Counted from the first letter of the stretch, positions 35,078 to 44,002 are shown. The stretch: 64,000 nucleotides of DNA from Vibrio mediterranei (GCF_900088415.1 NZ_FLLQ01000006.1:310001-374000); one strand, 5' to 3'. Notes: generated by a model from the letters alone, not told the origin. Program-made: numbers and translations.

Positions 35078-35296
35078 ATGAGCAAAGCAAAACAAAACGG
35101 CGAACAGCCACAACTTAATGAAGGTCGCAGAAATCTCTTAAAGGGGTTAACGACAGCGGCTGTAGCCGGAGCCGTAATTTCTGGCACTGCGAAAGCAGCA
35201 ACAAATACTGAACTTGTTGATGTTAAGCAGGATGACCAAGACAAAAGTGGTTATCGTGAAACGCAACACGTCAAAGACTATTACGACACACTCTAG
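35078..35296 (+). CDS. Short Tat-signal protein of the fdh operon
   Basis: 72 residues. EGRRNLLKGLTTAAVAGAVISGTAKA is a twin-arginine signal; the mature piece is only about 30 residues (ATNTELVDVKQDD... YRETQHVKDYYDTL). Small proteins like this occur just upstream of FdhA-type genes. It may be a folded-partner or electron-transfer accessory exported with FdhA; nothing in the sequence names its role. Strong ribosome site (GGGAG) precedes it. Confidence 0.8.
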   Translation: MSKAKQNGEQPQLNEGRRNLLKGLTTAAVAGAVISGTAKAATNTELVDVKQDDQDKSGYRETQHVKDYYDTL

Positions 35297-35305
35297 GAGC
35301 ATCTC

Positions 35306-38161
35306 ATGAAATTGACCAAACGCTCCGAGAGCGTCAGCAAAAATGAAAACAAGTTAGGTCTAAGCCGCCGAGCTTTCATGCGTAATTCATCCATTGCCGC
35401 TGGTGGTTTAGCGGCAGGTGCCTATACGTTTGCACCAGGAATGATTAAAAAAGCCGAAGCGAAAGAAGTGCCAATCGATGCGAAAACAGAAGTAAAACGT
35501 ACTATCTGTTCTCACTGCTCGGTAGGTTGCGGTGTATACGCAGAAGTTCAAAATGGCGTTTGGACCGGCCAAGAACCTGCTTTTGATCACCCTTTTAACG
35601 CCGGCGGTCACTGTGCGAAAGGCGCTGCTTTGCGTGAGCACGGACATGGCGAACGTCGTCTAAAATACCCAATGGTATTGGAAGGCGGTAAGTGGAAAAA
35701 GCTCTCTTGGGACGAAGCTATTGAACAGATTGGTAACAAGGTTCTTGAAATCCGCAAAGAGTCGGGCCCTGATTCGGTTTATTGGTTGGGCAGTGCCAAG
35801 CACAACAATGAACAAGCCTATATGTTCAGAAAGATGGCATCGCTTTGGGGTACGAATAACGTCGACCACCAAGCCCGTATTTGTCACTCTACAACCGTAT
35901 CAGGTGTTGCAAACACTTGGGGTTACGGTGCGATGACGAACTCTTTCAATGACATGCATAACTGTAAATCCATGCTGTTCATTGGTTCTAACCCAGCAGA
36001 AGCGCACCCTGTTGCAATGCAGCACATTCTGATCGCTAAAGAAAAGAATGGATGTAAGATTGTTGTTGCGGACCCTCGTCGAACCCGCACAGCTGCAAAA
36101 TCTGATCATTTTTGCTCACTGCGTCCGGGTACCGACGTAGCGTTCATCTGGGGTATTTTGTGGCATGTCTTTGAGAACAACTGGGAAGACAAAGAGTTTA
36201 TTCGCCAACGTGTATTTGGTATGGACGAAATCCGTACGGAAGTCGCGAAATGGAATCCGAAAGAAGTCGAGCGTGTAACAGGTGTGAGTGAAGCAGATGT
36301 CTACAAAGCTGCGAAGATCCTGTCTGAAAACCGTCCAGGAAGCATCATTTGGTGTATGGGTGGTACTCAACATACGACGGGTAACAACAATACTCGTGCT
36401 TACTGTGTTCTGGAGTTAGCGTTAGGTAATATTGGCCGTTCTGGCGGTGGTGCTAATATCTTCCGTGGTCACGATAACGTTCAAGGTGCAACAGACCTTG
36501 GTGTGCTATCTCATACGCTACCAGGCTATTACGGTCTAGCAGACGGCTCATGGAAGCACTGGGCTAAAGTTTGGGACGTTGACTACGAATGGATCAAAGA
36601 ACGTTTTGACCAAAACGAGTATCGCGGCAAGAAACCGATGAACAACATGGGTATTCCTGTTTCTCGTTGGATTGATGGTGTTCTTGAAAATAAAGACAAC
36701 ATCGAGCAAAACGATAATATTCGCGCAATGTTCTACTGGGGTCATGCGGTTAACTCGCAAACTCGTGGTGTTGAGATGCAAAAAGCAATGCAAAAACTCG
36801 ACATGATGGTTATTGTTGACCCATATCCAACACACGCTGCGGTTATGAACAACCGTACTGATGGTGTGTATCTTCTGCCAGCAACGACTCAGTTTGAAAC
36901 TCACGGCTCAGTAACAGCTTCAAACCGTTCACTTCAGTGGCGTGACCAAGTCATTGAACCTTTGTTCGACTCAAAACCTGACCACGAGATCATGTACCTT
37001 CTGACTAAGAAGCTTGGTTTTGAACAGCAGTTATTCAAGAACATTAAAGTCGAAAATAACCAGCCAAACATTGAAGACATTACTCGTGAATTCAATAAAG
37101 GTATGTGGACCATTGGCTATACCGGTCAAAGCCCAGAGCGTTTGAAACTGCATCAACAAAACTGGCATACGTTCCACAAAACTTCACTGGAAGCCGAGGG
37201 CGGTCCTATCAATGGTGAAACCTACGGTCTTCCATGGCCATGTTGGGGTACACCTGAGATGAAACACCCAGGTACTCATATTCTTTATGATACTTCGAAA
37301 CCTGTGGCGCAAGGTGGTGGTAACTTCCGTGCTCGCTTTGGTGTGGAATTCGAAGGTAAGAGCTTGCTTGCAGAAGACAGCTACTCGCTAGGCTGTGAAC
37401 TTGAGGATGGCTATCCAGAGTTCAGCGACAAGCTCATTAAACAATTGGGTTGGTGGGGCGATCTAACACCAGAAGAGCAAGCCGCTGCAGAAGGCAAGAA
37501 CTGGAAGACCGACCTATCAGGTGGTATCCAGCGCGTCGCGATTAAGCATGGTTGCATGCCATTTGGTAATGCTAAAGCTCGTACAATTGTCTGGACGTTC
37601 CCTGACCGTGTTCCTTTACACCGTGAGCCGCTTTATACGCCAAGACGTGATCTTGTTGTTGACTACCCAACATGGGATGACAGCGAATCAATTTACCGTC
37701 TACCAACCATGTATAAGTCGATTCAGGATCAGGACAAATCGGAAGAGTATCCAATCGTACTGACTTCTGGGCGTCTGGTTGAATACGAAGGTGGTGGTGA
37801 AGAAACACGTTCAAACCCTTGGCTAGCTGAACTACAACGTGAAATGTTTGTTGAAGTTAACCCTAAAGATGCCAATGACATCGGTTTTAAAGATGGTGAC
37901 ATGGTATGGGTTGAAGGTGCAGAGAAAGGACGAATCAAAGTCAAGGCGATGGTGACACCTCGTGTGAAACCAGGCTTGGCGTTTATTCCTTTCCACTTCG
38001 GCGGTAAGTTCCAAGGTGAAGATCTTCGTTCTAAATACCCAGAAGGTTGTGACCCTTACGTCATAGGTGAAGCAGCGAATACTGCAACAACCTATGGTTA
38101 TGATCCGGTGACTCAGATGCAAGAAACTAAAGTCACTCTCTGTAACATCACGAAAGCGTAA
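35306..38161 (+). CDS. fdhA: Formate dehydrogenase catalytic subunit (cysteine type)
   Basis: 951 residues of the DMSO-reductase superfamily. A Tat signal (LSRRAFMRNSSIAAGG) is followed by the 4Fe-4S motif CSHCSVGCG with its fourth Cys in GGHCAKG, then HQARICHSTTV, where Cys occupies the metal-ligand position that is selenocysteine in E. coli FdnG. bis-MGD-binding loops such as FIGSNPAEAHP follow. It oxidises periplasmic formate and passes electrons to FdhB and FdhC. No in-frame TGA is present, so this is not a selenoprotein. Either Mo or W could fill the site; the tungstate importer nearby makes W possible. Confidence 0.95.
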   Translation: MKLTKRSESVSKNENKLGLSRRAFMRNSSIAAGGLAAGAYTFAPGMIKKAEAKEVPIDAKTEVKRTICSHCSVGCGVYAEVQNGVWTGQEPAFDHPFNAGGHCAKGAALREHGHGERRLKYPMVLEGGKWKKLSWDEAIEQIGNKVLEIRKESGPDSVYWLGSAKHNNEQAYMFRKMASLWGTNNVDHQARICHSTTVSGVANTWGYGAMTNSFNDMHNCKSMLFIGSNPAEAHPVAMQHILIAKEKNGCKIVVADPRRTRTAAKSDHFCSLRPGTDVAFIWGILWHVFENNWEDKEFIRQRVFGMDEIRTEVAKWNPKEVERVTGVSEADVYKAAKILSENRPGSIIWCMGGTQHTTGNNNTRAYCVLELALGNIGRSGGGANIFRGHDNVQGATDLGVLSHTLPGYYGLADGSWKHWAKVWDVDYEWIKERFDQNEYRGKKPMNNMGIPVSRWIDGVLENKDNIEQNDNIRAMFYWGHAVNSQTRGVEMQKAMQKLDMMVIVDPYPTHAAVMNNRTDGVYLLPATTQFETHGSVTASNRSLQWRDQVIEPLFDSKPDHEIMYLLTKKLGFEQQLFKNIKVENNQPNIEDITREFNKGMWTIGYTGQSPERLKLHQQNWHTFHKTSLEAEGGPINGETYGLPWPCWGTPEMKHPGTHILYDTSKPVAQGGGNFRARFGVEFEGKSLLAEDSYSLGCELEDGYPEFSDKLIKQLGWWGDLTPEEQAAAEGKNWKTDLSGGIQRVAIKHGCMPFGNAKARTIVWTFPDRVPLHREPLYTPRRDLVVDYPTWDDSESIYRLPTMYKSIQDQDKSEEYPIVLTSGRLVEYEGGGEETRSNPWLAELQREMFVEVNPKDANDIGFKDGDMVWVEGAEKGRIKVKAMVTPRVKPGLAFIPFHFGGKFQGEDLRSKYPEGCDPYVIGEAANTATTYGYDPVTQMQETKVTLCNITKA

Positions 38162-38172
38162 GGAGTCATAAA

Positions 38173-38781
38173 ATGGCTAGAATGAAATTCCTATGTGACA
38201 CCAAGCGTTGTATTGAATGTAACGGCTGTGTCACTGCATGTAAAAACGAAAACGATGATGCGCTTGAGTGGGGCATCCAACGTAGACGTGTTGTAACATT
38301 AAACGACGGCCTACCTGGTGAAAACTCAATTTCGGTTGCTTGTATGCACTGTACAGACGCGCCATGTATGGCGGTGTGTCCAGCAGACTGTTTTGAGCAT
38401 ACTGAAGATGGCATCGTGCTTCACAACAAAGACCTTTGTATCGGATGTGGCTATTGCTTATTTGCATGTCCATTTGGTGCTCCGCAATTCCCGAAACAAG
38501 CAGCATTTGGCGAACGCGGTAAGATGGACAAATGTACATTCTGCGCTGGCGGTCCTGAAACAGAAGACAACTCTGAAGAGGAACGCGCAAAATACGGAGC
38601 TAACCGTATAGCAGAGGGCAAGCTGCCAATGTGTGCTGAATTGTGCTCAACAAAAGCATTGCTAGCGGGTGATGCGGAAAAAGTGTCTGATATCTTCCGT
38701 CAACGTGTTGTAGAGCGCGGTGCTAAGAATGCTGGCTGGACTGACGGCAATGATCTGGCTTACGACGCAACGAAAAGCTAA
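38173..38781 (+). CDS. fdhB: Formate dehydrogenase iron-sulfur subunit
   Basis: 202 residues with four Cys clusters of the ferredoxin type (CIECNGCVTACKNE, CMHCTDAPCMAVCPADC, CIGCGYCLFACPFG, and a final CTFC...CAELCSTKAL), holding four 4Fe-4S centres that form the wire between FdhA and the cytochrome. No signal peptide; it is co-exported with FdhA by piggyback Tat transport. Eleven bases separate it from fdhA. Confidence 0.95.
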   Translation: MARMKFLCDTKRCIECNGCVTACKNENDDALEWGIQRRRVVTLNDGLPGENSISVACMHCTDAPCMAVCPADCFEHTEDGIVLHNKDLCIGCGYCLFACPFGAPQFPKQAAFGERGKMDKCTFCAGGPETEDNSEEERAKYGANRIAEGKLPMCAELCSTKALLAGDAEKVSDIFRQRVVERGAKNAGWTDGNDLAYDATKS

Positions 38782-38792
38782 TGGAGAGCTCT

Positions 38793-39869
38793 ATGCCTAT
38801 TTTGTTTAAAGAACAAGGTTTGCTTAGAAAATTGGCTCTCTCACTGCTGCCTTTATTGGCAGCAGCGATGCTTGTACTGTCGTTTGGAGTAAGAGCAGAA
38901 GAGAGTAAAAGCAATCAAGTCGTTAGAGGTGAGATGACGCAACTCGCGGGTGCGGATTATTGGCGTCATGTGAAAGAAGGGGTGGAAGGTACAACAACGT
39001 CTGCTTCTCCTGAACATGGTGTGTTAATCAGTACACCAGGGGAAACGTGGTTTATCCTCAAAGAGAAATGGATGTCACCTGCTGCAGCTGTCGCAATCTT
39101 TGGCAGCATCAGTATGGTGGTATTGATGTACTTCTTAGTTGGCCCTTTGAAACTAAGCGGGGCTCGCACCGGCAAAAAGCTACGTCGTTGGTCAAGAATG
39201 GACCGTGCTCTCCACTGGAGTATGGCGTTTACCTTTCTTACGTTGGCATTTAGTGGCTTAATGCTTGTTTATGGCAAACACTTTATGAAGCCTTATGTAC
39301 CGACCGAGCTTTGGGGTTGGACGGTGTATCTTGCTAAGCAGTATCACAACTACATGGGACCAATATTCTTTATTCTGCTATTTGCTGTTCTATTTAAATG
39401 GTGGAGAAAGTCCATCTTTAATAAGACAGACATGCAATGGTTCATGAAACTTGGTGGGATGGTTGGTAAACATAAAGGTTCGCACCCATCTGCTGGATTC
39501 TCCAATGGTGGTGAAAAAGCGATTTACTGGTTGCTTATCTTCTTTGGAGCTATCGCGGCAGTGAGTGGTCTTATTCTCGATTTCCCTATCTTTGGACAAA
39601 CGAGAAAAGATATGGAGCTATCTAACTTAGTTCACATGTTCTCAGCTCTTATACTGATTTGTGGATTCGTATTCCATATCTATATCGGTCTATTCGGTAT
39701 GGAAGGGGCGTTAGAAGGTATGGTTACAGGTGACGTTGACGAAACTTGGGCAAAAGAACACCATGATCTTTGGTACGAGGAAATGAAGCAAGGTCAAAGT
39801 GGTGAAGGTACAGCGACGACAAACGAAGCCAAACCTGATTCCGTCAAACCAGAGCAGAAATTAACGTAA
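38793..39869 (+). CDS. fdhC: Formate dehydrogenase cytochrome b556 subunit
   Basis: About 358 residues. The ATG at 38793 has a GGAGAG site eight bases upstream, better than the ATG that overlaps the fdhB stop at 38781. A signal peptide or first helix (LALSLLPLLAAAMLVLSFG) precedes four main helices. MDRALHWSMAFTFLTLAFSGL holds a haem-ligand His, and further His residues lie in KQYHNYMGPI and LVHMFSALIL. It anchors the enzyme and gives electrons to quinone. Confidence 0.92.
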   Translation: MPILFKEQGLLRKLALSLLPLLAAAMLVLSFGVRAEESKSNQVVRGEMTQLAGADYWRHVKEGVEGTTTSASPEHGVLISTPGETWFILKEKWMSPAAAVAIFGSISMVVLMYFLVGPLKLSGARTGKKLRRWSRMDRALHWSMAFTFLTLAFSGLMLVYGKHFMKPYVPTELWGWTVYLAKQYHNYMGPIFFILLFAVLFKWWRKSIFNKTDMQWFMKLGGMVGKHKGSHPSAGFSNGGEKAIYWLLIFFGAIAAVSGLILDFPIFGQTRKDMELSNLVHMFSALILICGFVFHIYIGLFGMEGALEGMVTGDVDETWAKEHHDLWYEEMKQGQSGEGTATTNEAKPDSVKPEQKLT

Positions 39870-39885
39870 AGGGGTAGAGGACTTT

Positions 39886-40317
39886 ATGCACCAACATCAT
39901 AAAGGTATTTGGGTGGCGTATATCTTAAGTTTGTTTACGCCGTTTACTTTGTTACTGTCTGGCGTGATTGCCATCATCTATGCAGGTTACCGTTTAGACA
40001 AAGGTGAAGATAGCGAAGTAGTAAACTCTCACTATTATGGTCTAATTCGCACGTTCTTTTTAAACCTAACTTTCTTTGTTGTTTTAATCGTAACGGTAGC
40101 AACATCGAACGGGCTATTAAAAGGTGTGACTAACTACTGGTACAAAGCCAGTTGGATAGACCAAATTGCAAATATTATTCCTTACATTGGGATGTTATTT
40201 GCTGCTGTCGCGATTGTTATGTGGATCATTCGCATGTTCATGGGAATGAGTAAGCTGAATCAAAATATCGCGATGACATTTGGTAATACCGAACAACCTA
40301 TACAACACTTACCATAG
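39886..40317 (+). CDS. Small four-helix membrane protein at the end of the fdh operon
   Basis: 143 residues, His-rich at the start (MHQHHKG), with about four membrane helices and a short YRLDKGED loop; similar in style to DUF4870-type proteins. It begins 16 bp after fdhC and is followed by the operon terminator, so it is co-transcribed. Function unknown. Confidence 0.65.
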   Translation: MHQHHKGIWVAYILSLFTPFTLLLSGVIAIIYAGYRLDKGEDSEVVNSHYYGLIRTFFLNLTFFVVLIVTVATSNGLLKGVTNYWYKASWIDQIANIIPYIGMLFAAVAIVMWIIRMFMGMSKLNQNIAMTFGNTEQPIQHLP

Positions 40318-40321
40318 CGTC

Positions 40322-40350
40322 GAAAAGCTCCTTTTAAGGAGCTTTTCTTT
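40322..40350 (+). terminator. Terminator of the fdh operon
   Basis: GAAAAGCTCCTT/AAGGAGCTTTTC with a minimal loop and T-rich tail, 5 bp after the last stop codon. Confidence 0.92.
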
Positions 40351-40394
40351 TATCCCCCATTTCTCGCTATAACAACATTGCTACATAGTAGTGC

Positions 40395-40428
40395 GTACCA
40401 TTTTGGTGCTGTTTCACTATATTGGTGC
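40395..40428. promoter_or_regulatory. Two NtrC-type binding sites
   Basis: GTACCATTTTGGTGC at 40395-40409 and TCACTATATTGGTGC at 40414-40428 each differ in one base from GCAC-N7-GTGC and resemble the classical NtrC site TGCACTATATTGGTGCA. Centres lie 19 bp apart and about 130-150 bp upstream of the predicted amtB start of transcription. Confidence 0.72.
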
Positions 40429-40525
40429 GATTTTAAAGCCCGTGCGTCCTACCTTACTGATTAGCAAACATGTATTTATCCATATATTCAATAAGTTAGT
40501 GATTATCTTGTGTTTGGACAATAAG

Positions 40526-40540
40526 TGGAATGCTAATTGC
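40526..40540 (+). promoter_or_regulatory. Sigma-54 promoter for amtB
   Basis: TGGAATGCTAATTGC has the GG-N10-GC spacing and resembles TGGCAC-N5-TTGC. Predicted start near 40552, leader about 99 bases. Confidence 0.75.
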
Positions 40541-40596
40541 CTTATACAACGTTCGATTTTAGCGCTCCCTATTTTGGTGTGCTTAAAGAATAAGAA

Positions 40597-40611
40597 GCAC
40601 AGATATTGTGC
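40597..40611. promoter_or_regulatory. GCAC-N7-GTGC palindrome in the amtB leader
   Basis: GCACAGATATTGTGC fits the NtrC half-site spacing exactly but lies downstream of the predicted start, where NtrC would not act as a normal enhancer. It may be a repression site or an RNA hairpin. Confidence 0.45.
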
Positions 40612-40650
40612 ATTACATGGATTGAATCGTTGCAAAGGAGTAATTAGTAC

Positions 40651-41871
40651 ATGACCACTTCGGTAGAGCAGGTACATGGAGCCGTACAAACACTAACGCA
40701 AAGCTCAGACACACTATTTTTACTATTGGGCGCCATCATGGTGTTTTTAATGCACGCAGGCTTTGCGTTCCTAGAAGTGGGAACCGTTCGCCATAAAAAC
40801 CAAGTAAACGCTTTGGTAAAGATACTCGCCGATTTTGGTGTCTCGGCAATCGCTTACTTTTTTATCGGTTATTGGGTTGCATACGGGGGCACTTTCTTTG
40901 CAGATGCGGAGACATTGTCACAAGGCAACGGATATGAGCTAGTGAAGTTCTTTTTCTTACTGACATTTGCCGCAGCAATCCCCGCCATTGTTTCTGGTGG
41001 TATTGCTGAGCGAGCTCGTTTTTACCCAATTCTTCTTGCCACTTTTTTTACGGTTGGTATCGTCTATCCATTATTCGAAGGTATGATTTGGAACGGTAAC
41101 TTCGGATTCCAAAACTGGTTAGAACAGAGCTTTGGCGCCGGATTTCATGACTTTGCTGGTTCAGTCGTTGTACATGGCGTTGGCGGTTGGATCGCGCTAG
41201 TCGCGGTTATCTTTTTAGGAATGCGCAAAGGACGAGTTCGTGCGGGCAAGCATACTAACTTTGCACCTTCTAACATTCCTTTCTTAGCATTAGGTGCTTG
41301 GATTCTTAGTGTCGGCTGGTTTGGCTTTAACGTGATGTCAGCGCAAACTTTGGAAGGCATCAGTGGCCTTGTTGCTATGAATTCGCTGATGGCGATGGTG
41401 GGCGGTATCTTGGCGTCGCTAATTGTCGGAAGAAATGACCCTGGCTTTATCCATAATGGTCCGTTAGCTGGTTTAGTGGCTATTTGTGCAGGTTCCGATT
41501 TGATGCATCCAATTGGCGCACTAGTTACTGGTTCAGTTGCTGGAGCATTGTTTGTTTGGGTGTTCACCTACTTACAGAATAAAACTAAGATCGACGATGT
41601 ATTGGGCGTGTGGCCTTTGCATGGGCTTTGCGGTGTATGGGGTGGTATTGCTGCTGGGATATTTGGACAGCAAGCTTTGGGCGGGTTAGGGGGCGTTAGT
41701 TTCGCTTCTCAGCTTATTGGTACGGTCGCGGGCGTAGTCGTTGCGGTAATCGGTGCAGGTATAGTATATGGCATTCTGGATAAAGTCGCCGGATTACGAC
41801 TCTCTGAAGAAGATGAATTTAACGGAGCGGATCTGGCGATCCATAGAATATCCGCCACTAACGAAGACTAA
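40651..41871 (+). CDS. amtB: Ammonium transporter AmtB
   Basis: 406 residues with about eleven membrane helices and the Amt signature: FLLLGAIMVFLMHAGFAFLEVGTVRHKN at the N-terminus, DFAGSVVVHGVGGW with the conserved Asp and first pore His, and WPLHGLCGVWGG with the second pore His. AmtB moves ammonium across the inner membrane. No glnK gene is adjacent. Start supported by AAGGAG. Control by nitrogen status is implied by NtrC-like sites and a sigma-54 promoter upstream. Confidence 0.93.
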   Translation: MTTSVEQVHGAVQTLTQSSDTLFLLLGAIMVFLMHAGFAFLEVGTVRHKNQVNALVKILADFGVSAIAYFFIGYWVAYGGTFFADAETLSQGNGYELVKFFFLLTFAAAIPAIVSGGIAERARFYPILLATFFTVGIVYPLFEGMIWNGNFGFQNWLEQSFGAGFHDFAGSVVVHGVGGWIALVAVIFLGMRKGRVRAGKHTNFAPSNIPFLALGAWILSVGWFGFNVMSAQTLEGISGLVAMNSLMAMVGGILASLIVGRNDPGFIHNGPLAGLVAICAGSDLMHPIGALVTGSVAGALFVWVFTYLQNKTKIDDVLGVWPLHGLCGVWGGIAAGIFGQQALGGLGGVSFASQLIGTVAGVVVAVIGAGIVYGILDKVAGLRLSEEDEFNGADLAIHRISATNED

Positions 41872-41879
41872 GTACATAA

Positions 41880-41907
41880 GAGCACCCGAAGAAATACTTG
41901 GGTGCTC
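41880..41907 (+). terminator. Hairpin after amtB
   Basis: GAGCACCC/GGGTGCTC with a 12-base loop, 9 bp after the stop; tail ATCATATT is only moderately T-rich. Confidence 0.5.
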
Positions 41908-42038
41908 ATCATATTCCCACTATCTAACTTACTGAATCTAAGTAAATTTAGACTATGGTCTAATCCCCAAAACTACTGTTGTTATTGCTTCCGTGTTACT
42001 CTTATTAAAACAACGATAAGTCAGCACAAGGAGTGTTT

Positions 42039-42776
42039 ATGAAGTTTCCCTATAAAAATGTTGTCGTTTTAACCGGGGCAGGTATTTCGGCAGAATCAGG
42101 AATACAGACTTTTCGTGCACAAGATGGACTTTGGGAAAATCATCGCATCGAAGATGTAGCGACCCCTGAAGGATTTGCGAGAAACCCAGAGTTAGTCCAA
42201 AGCTTCTACAATCAACGACGTCAGAAGCTTCAACAAACCGATATCCGACCTAATGCGGCTCATATTGCTCTTGGGGACCTAGAAAGGCAGTTAGAGGGGA
42301 CAGTAACGGTTATCACACAAAACATCGATAACCTTCATGAGCGTGGCGGTAGTGAGAATATCATCCATATGCACGGAGAGTTGCTTCGTGCTCGCTGCTC
42401 TGAGTCAGGACAGGTCGTCGAAATGGTGAATGACATCGAAACGGGTGATTTGTGCCATTGTTGCCAGATTCCATCACAAATGCGCCCTCATATAGTTTGG
42501 TTTGGCGAAATGCCGTTAAAAATGGGTGATATCTATGCGGCATTAGAAAAAGCAGACTTGTTCATATCTATAGGTACCTCTGGGGTAGTTTATCCTGCAG
42601 CAGGTTTTGTCCATGACGCAAAAATGCATGGTGCGCATACGATTGAAATTAACTTAGAACCTAGTGCGGTTCAAAGTGAGTTTGAAGAGAAGCGCTATGG
42701 CAAGGCAAGCATAGAAGTGCCAAAACTGGTCAGAGAGATTTTAGCGTTACAGACCGAGGATAAGGCAGCTTCATAA
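42039..42776 (+). CDS. cobB: NAD-dependent protein deacylase CobB (sirtuin)
   Basis: 245 residues from the ATG at 42039 (AAGGAG five bases upstream). Sirtuin motifs: VLTGAGISAESGIQTFRA, TQNIDNLHERGG, catalytic His in HMHGELL, and zinc Cys in ARCSES and DLCHCCQIP. The YNQRR segment keeps the Tyr and Arg that give class III sirtuins desuccinylase as well as deacetylase activity. It removes acyl groups from lysines of metabolic enzymes such as acetyl-CoA synthetase. Single gene with terminator. Confidence 0.93.
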   Translation: MKFPYKNVVVLTGAGISAESGIQTFRAQDGLWENHRIEDVATPEGFARNPELVQSFYNQRRQKLQQTDIRPNAAHIALGDLERQLEGTVTVITQNIDNLHERGGSENIIHMHGELLRARCSESGQVVEMVNDIETGDLCHCCQIPSQMRPHIVWFGEMPLKMGDIYAALEKADLFISIGTSGVVYPAAGFVHDAKMHGAHTIEINLEPSAVQSEFEEKRYGKASIEVPKLVREILALQTEDKAAS

Positions 42777-42800
42777 GGTCATCGATTGTCGACTTAAATA

Positions 42801-42830
42801 AAAATAGCCCTCGTACTTGAGGGCTATTTT
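42801..42830. terminator. Bidirectional terminator between cobB and potD1
   Basis: AAAATAGCCCTC/GAGGGCTATTTT around a 6-base loop, flanked by A and T runs, 24 bp after cobB and 24 bp after potD1. Confidence 0.9.
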
Positions 42831-42853
42831 ATTATTCATTGAAAAAGCTGTGC

Positions 42854-43891
42854 TTAGTTGTCTACTTTTAGCTTTTGGAAGTACTCTTCGTACAGCGCAC
42901 CAGCTTCGCCAACTTCATCTTGCCATGTACCTGAATCCATCACTTCTTGTGGTGGGAACACGTTTGGATCGTTAGCAAACTCTTTTGGAAGTAGAGGATA
43001 AGCCGTCTTAACTGGAGTCGGATAGCCAATCTCTAAAGCAATTTTCGCTGCATTTTCTGGACGCAATAAGAAGTCGATCATCTTGTGTGCAGCATCAACA
43101 TTTTTGGCACCTGAAGGGATAGCAAGACTGTCCATCCAGAAAATTGCACCTTTCTCAGGCCAAACAATATCAATTGACGCACCTTCTTGACGGGCCATGT
43201 ACGCTGAACCGTTCCAAAGCATACCAAGTGACACTTCACCAGCAAGGTACGGGTTAGCAGGGAAATCAGAGTTAAACACCAAAACGTTTGGTACTAGCTT
43301 TCTTAGTTCTTCATACGCTGCTTTGATTTCGTCTGGATTTGTAGTATTCGGTGAATAACCTAATTTAGTCAATGCAATATGGAATACTTCACGAGAGTCA
43401 TCCATCATCATCAACTGGCCTTCCCATTGAGGATCCCAAAGGTCATCCCAAGAGCTTACTGCTGATTTATCAAGCATGTCAGTATTGATACCAATACCGG
43501 TTGCACCCCAGATATAAGGGATGGAGTATTTGTTATCTGGATCAAAAGGTTTGTCTAAATAATTAGGATCCAAATCTTTGAAGTGAGTAAGTTTTTCTTT
43601 ATCAATCTCTTGAAGCATGCCTTCTTTACGCATCTTAGACACGAAGTAGGTCGATGGTACGACAAGATCGTAACCTGAACCTTGGGTCTTTAGCTTTGCG
43701 TACATGCTTTCGTTGGATTCATAAGTAGAGTAGATGACTTTGATACCAGTTTCTTTGGTAAAGTCTTCTAGTACTTCGCTAGGAATGTATTCAGACCAGT
43801 TGTAGAAGTAAAGTTCTTCGTTGGCTGCAAACGCCGGGGTAGTGAGAAGAGTCGCCGCACAAAGTGCGCCTGCATACAATTTGCTTTTCAT
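42854..43891 (-). CDS. potD: Spermidine/putrescine-binding periplasmic protein, paralogue 1
   Basis: 345 residues with signal peptide MKSKLYAGALCAATLLTTPAFA. The polyamine-binding fold is shown by LYFYNWSEYIPSEVLEDFTKETGIKV, GYDLVVPSTYFV and a shared C-terminal half with the adjacent paralogue. Delivers spermidine, norspermidine or putrescine to PotABC. ATG at 43891 follows a GGAAAAG site; an earlier start would hide the signal. It follows a terminator and a CRP-like box, so it can be made separately from potABC. Confidence 0.9.
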   Translation of the reverse strand: MKSKLYAGALCAATLLTTPAFAANEELYFYNWSEYIPSEVLEDFTKETGIKVIYSTYESNESMYAKLKTQGSGYDLVVPSTYFVSKMRKEGMLQEIDKEKLTHFKDLDPNYLDKPFDPDNKYSIPYIWGATGIGINTDMLDKSAVSSWDDLWDPQWEGQLMMMDDSREVFHIALTKLGYSPNTTNPDEIKAAYEELRKLVPNVLVFNSDFPANPYLAGEVSLGMLWNGSAYMARQEGASIDIVWPEKGAIFWMDSLAIPSGAKNVDAAHKMIDFLLRPENAAKIALEIGYPTPVKTAYPLLPKEFANDPNVFPPQEVMDSGTWQDEVGEAGALYEEYFQKLKVDN

Positions 43892-43986
43892 TACTTTTCC
43901 GTTTGTATTGGTAGACAAAGAGTCTCTAGGAGACATGACAATATAGGAAAGTAGGGGTTCCTATATTACTTTGCACGCCATCATTA

Positions 43987-44002
43987 TTTGATGTGCATCA
44001 CA
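43987..44002. promoter_or_regulatory. CRP-like box upstream of potD1
   Basis: TTTGATGTGCATCACA matches TGTGA-N6-TCACA in nine of ten arm positions. It also resembles an FNR site (TTGAT-N4-ATCAC), so either regulator could bind. It is about 96 bp upstream of the potD1 start codon. Confidence 0.6.

Larger units (their letters stand above)
40318..40650. other. Gene-free region before amtB
   Basis: This 333-bp stretch holds the fdh terminator, two NtrC-like sites (40395-40428), a sigma-54 promoter (40526-40540) and a palindrome in the amtB leader (40597-40611). An 87-codon open frame beginning near 40391 has no ribosome site, overlaps these signals and is not considered a gene. Confidence 0.65.

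Noticed and set aside
35306..38161. Selenocysteine-type formate dehydrogenase
   Set aside because: The active-site codon is TGT (Cys) and no in-frame TGA or SECIS-like hairpin is present.
40391..40654. An 87-codon open frame before amtB
   Set aside because: It covers the NtrC-like sites and the sigma-54 promoter, has no ribosome site and would end inside the amtB start.
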